A stretch of 6,047 bases of DNA, from NCBI GenBank assembly GCA_030630445.1, contig DAOVNC010000233.1, positions 1-6,047 of the forward strand, written 5' to 3'. Under the pieces are notes generated by a model. It saw only the letters and a program-made list of their open reading frames with translations, was not told where the DNA came from and did no database searches. Shown piece by piece: positions 5,454 through 6,047 of this stretch. The number at the start of each line of letters is the position of its first letter. The first letter of the stretch is position 1. This DNA comes from Kiritimatiellales bacterium (GTDB taxonomy: Bacteria > Verrucomicrobiota > Kiritimatiellia > Kiritimatiellales > Pontiellaceae). Made by a program: the position numbers and the translations under genes.

Positions 5454-5747
5454 TTATGGTTCGTCTTTCTTTGTTTTGTAGGCTGAGATATCTTCCGCCA
5501 CCTTCCAAACTGGAGATTCATGTTGAATTCCAATGAGGGGATCAAGTGCGAGGTCTTCGTCAAGTTGCGGCCAGTGAATCCCATAACCGGATGGTGAAAC
5601 TATAAAATCCTCTAATTGGGCTGGGGTGGCCTGTGCCAGTTTTTCCGATTCGTTCGCGAGATTAATTCTATATGTGCAGCTGTCCACGATGAGTTCGAGG
5701 ATGCTGCCGTTTAATCCTTTTGATTTTACTTCGTGGATTTTATTCAT
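5454..5747 (-). CDS. DUF2442 family protein with shared C-terminal tail (second copy)
   Basis: A 97-residue protein. The signature GYGIHWPQLDEDLALDPLI (54-72) is a close match to the DUF2442 core, preceded by LANESEKLAQATPAQLEDF (30-48), the usual substrate of the family pattern. Function unknown; cytoplasmic. ATG at 5747 is supported by AGGAG seven bases upstream and overlaps the end of the DUF4160 gene by eight bases. The tail SPVWKVAEDISAYKTKKDE (78-96) matches that of the DUF2283 protein best and the other DUF2442 protein next. The core differs enough from the 2866-3180 product (the latter has HLRWEELDVDID) that the two are diverged paralogues rather than a recent duplication, in contrast to their tails. 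Forms a two-gene cassette with 5740-6000. Confidence 0.88.
   Translation of the reverse strand: MNKIHEVKSKGLNGSILELIVDSCTYRINLANESEKLAQATPAQLEDFIVSPSGYGIHWPQLDEDLALDPLIGIQHESPVWKVAEDISAYKTKKDEP
5470..5501 (-). repeat. Tail repeat copy 3 (3' end of second DUF2442 gene)
   Basis: Aligns without gaps to copies 1 and 2, sharing TCTTCCGCCAC (plus strand) exactly and about three quarters of the remainder. It is the most diverged copy, so it is older or under looser constraint. Confidence 0.6.
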
Positions 5748-6000
5748 TTCCGCGCTCCTGTTCGACGCGTTGCCACTCGCTTATAATGTAGTCGAAATGG
5801 TTGAAGATGATTTTTCTGATCATGCGCCGATCATTAGGTTTCAAATTGTATTCATAAGCGGGGGAAATATCGTATGTGTCGGCATTCAGCCAGTATTTGG
5901 CATCGCATTCGGCCTTTGTGCAATGGACATGTGGCGGTTCGCCCGCTTCGTTGGCGTAGAAGAACACGCGCCATCCAAAAATGAAAAGGACGGTGGGCAT
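5740..6000 (-). CDS. DUF4160 family protein (second copy)
   Basis: An 86-residue protein with the standard DUF4160 order: MPTVLFIFGWRVFFYANE, then GEPPHVH (20-26) carrying the conserved His-x-His, DAKYWL (33-38), LKPNDRRMIRKII (53-65) and closing IISEW (72-76). It is closer to the textbook form of the family than the copy at 3152-3391, which lacks the GEPP loop. Start ATG at 6000; GGAGG is present but 13 bases away, a longer spacing than usual. It begins two bases after a possible upstream stop codon at 6003-6005 and overlaps the DUF2442 gene by eight bases, so the small genes look like one operon. Function unknown. Confidence 0.9.
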   Translation of the reverse strand: MPTVLFIFGWRVFFYANEAGEPPHVHCTKAECDAKYWLNADTYDISPAYEYNLKPNDRRMIRKIIFNHFDYIISEWQRVEQERGNE

Positions 6001-6002
6001 GG

Positions 6003-6047
6003 CTATTTATTTACCTCCATCATCTCGATGAACTCCTCGAAGAGGTA
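6003..6047 (-). CDS. C-terminal end of an unidentified gene (runs off the window)
   Basis: An open frame enters from the right edge and gives YLFEEFIEMMEVNK followed by TAG, two bases before the DUF4160 start. The acidic amphipathic helix look and the tight spacing make a real upstream operon member plausible. Fourteen residues are far too few to name it, and the GGAGG inside it serves as the likely DUF4160 ribosome binding site. Confidence 0.4.
   Translation of the reverse strand, partial: YLFEEFIEMMEVNK

Overview
The window is one side of a bacterial chromosome in which every supportable gene lies on the minus strand, so transcription reads from position 6047 toward 1. Two strong housekeeping genes anchor it: guaA (GMP synthase, complete, 1246-2796) and the first 263 codons of carB (carbamoyl-phosphate synthase large chain, running off the left edge). 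The two proteins alone do not fix the organism. The four-helix-bundle (S23-like) gene between metabolic genes, degenerate heptamer arrays in leaders, and several DUF4160/DUF2442 cassettes are a combination I associate with PVC-superphylum bacteria such as Kiritimatiellota/Lentisphaerota. That is a tentative inference.

Layout in the direction of transcription: (1) 6047-5454, the last 14 codons of an unidentified gene, then an overlapping DUF4160-DUF2442 pair. (2) 5453-5319, a 135-bp spacer with a weak hairpin and a possible promoter. (3) 5318-3677, two visibly AT-rich genes of unknown function (413 aa with a central coiled coil, then a 124-aa basic protein 25 nt downstream). (4) 3657-2866, a tightly overlapping three-gene cassette DUF2283-DUF4160-DUF2442. 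(5) 2865-2797, a spacer with a perfect 25-bp palindrome and a heptamer array, leading into guaA. (6) guaA. (7) 1245-792, an S23-like four-helix-bundle gene enclosed by inverted heptamer arrays that share an 18-bp perfect inverted repeat. (8) carB, whose Shine-Dalgarno is partly made of the last heptamer.

The purine (guaA) and pyrimidine/arginine (carB) genes are both glutamine-amidotransferase-linked nucleotide enzymes and may be co-transcribed, with the S23-like element inserted between them. The right half is an accessory island of small cassettes. Two observations deserve most attention. First, the S23-like gene sits inside complementary heptamer arrays, an architecture like that of the 23S rRNA intervening sequences where this family was first found. 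Second, three small proteins of two unrelated families (one DUF2283, two DUF2442) end in the same C-terminal tail, and two of the tails are 31/32 identical in DNA. No RNA gene, CRISPR array, insertion sequence or transposase was seen. There is no gene-free stretch longer than about 300 bases.
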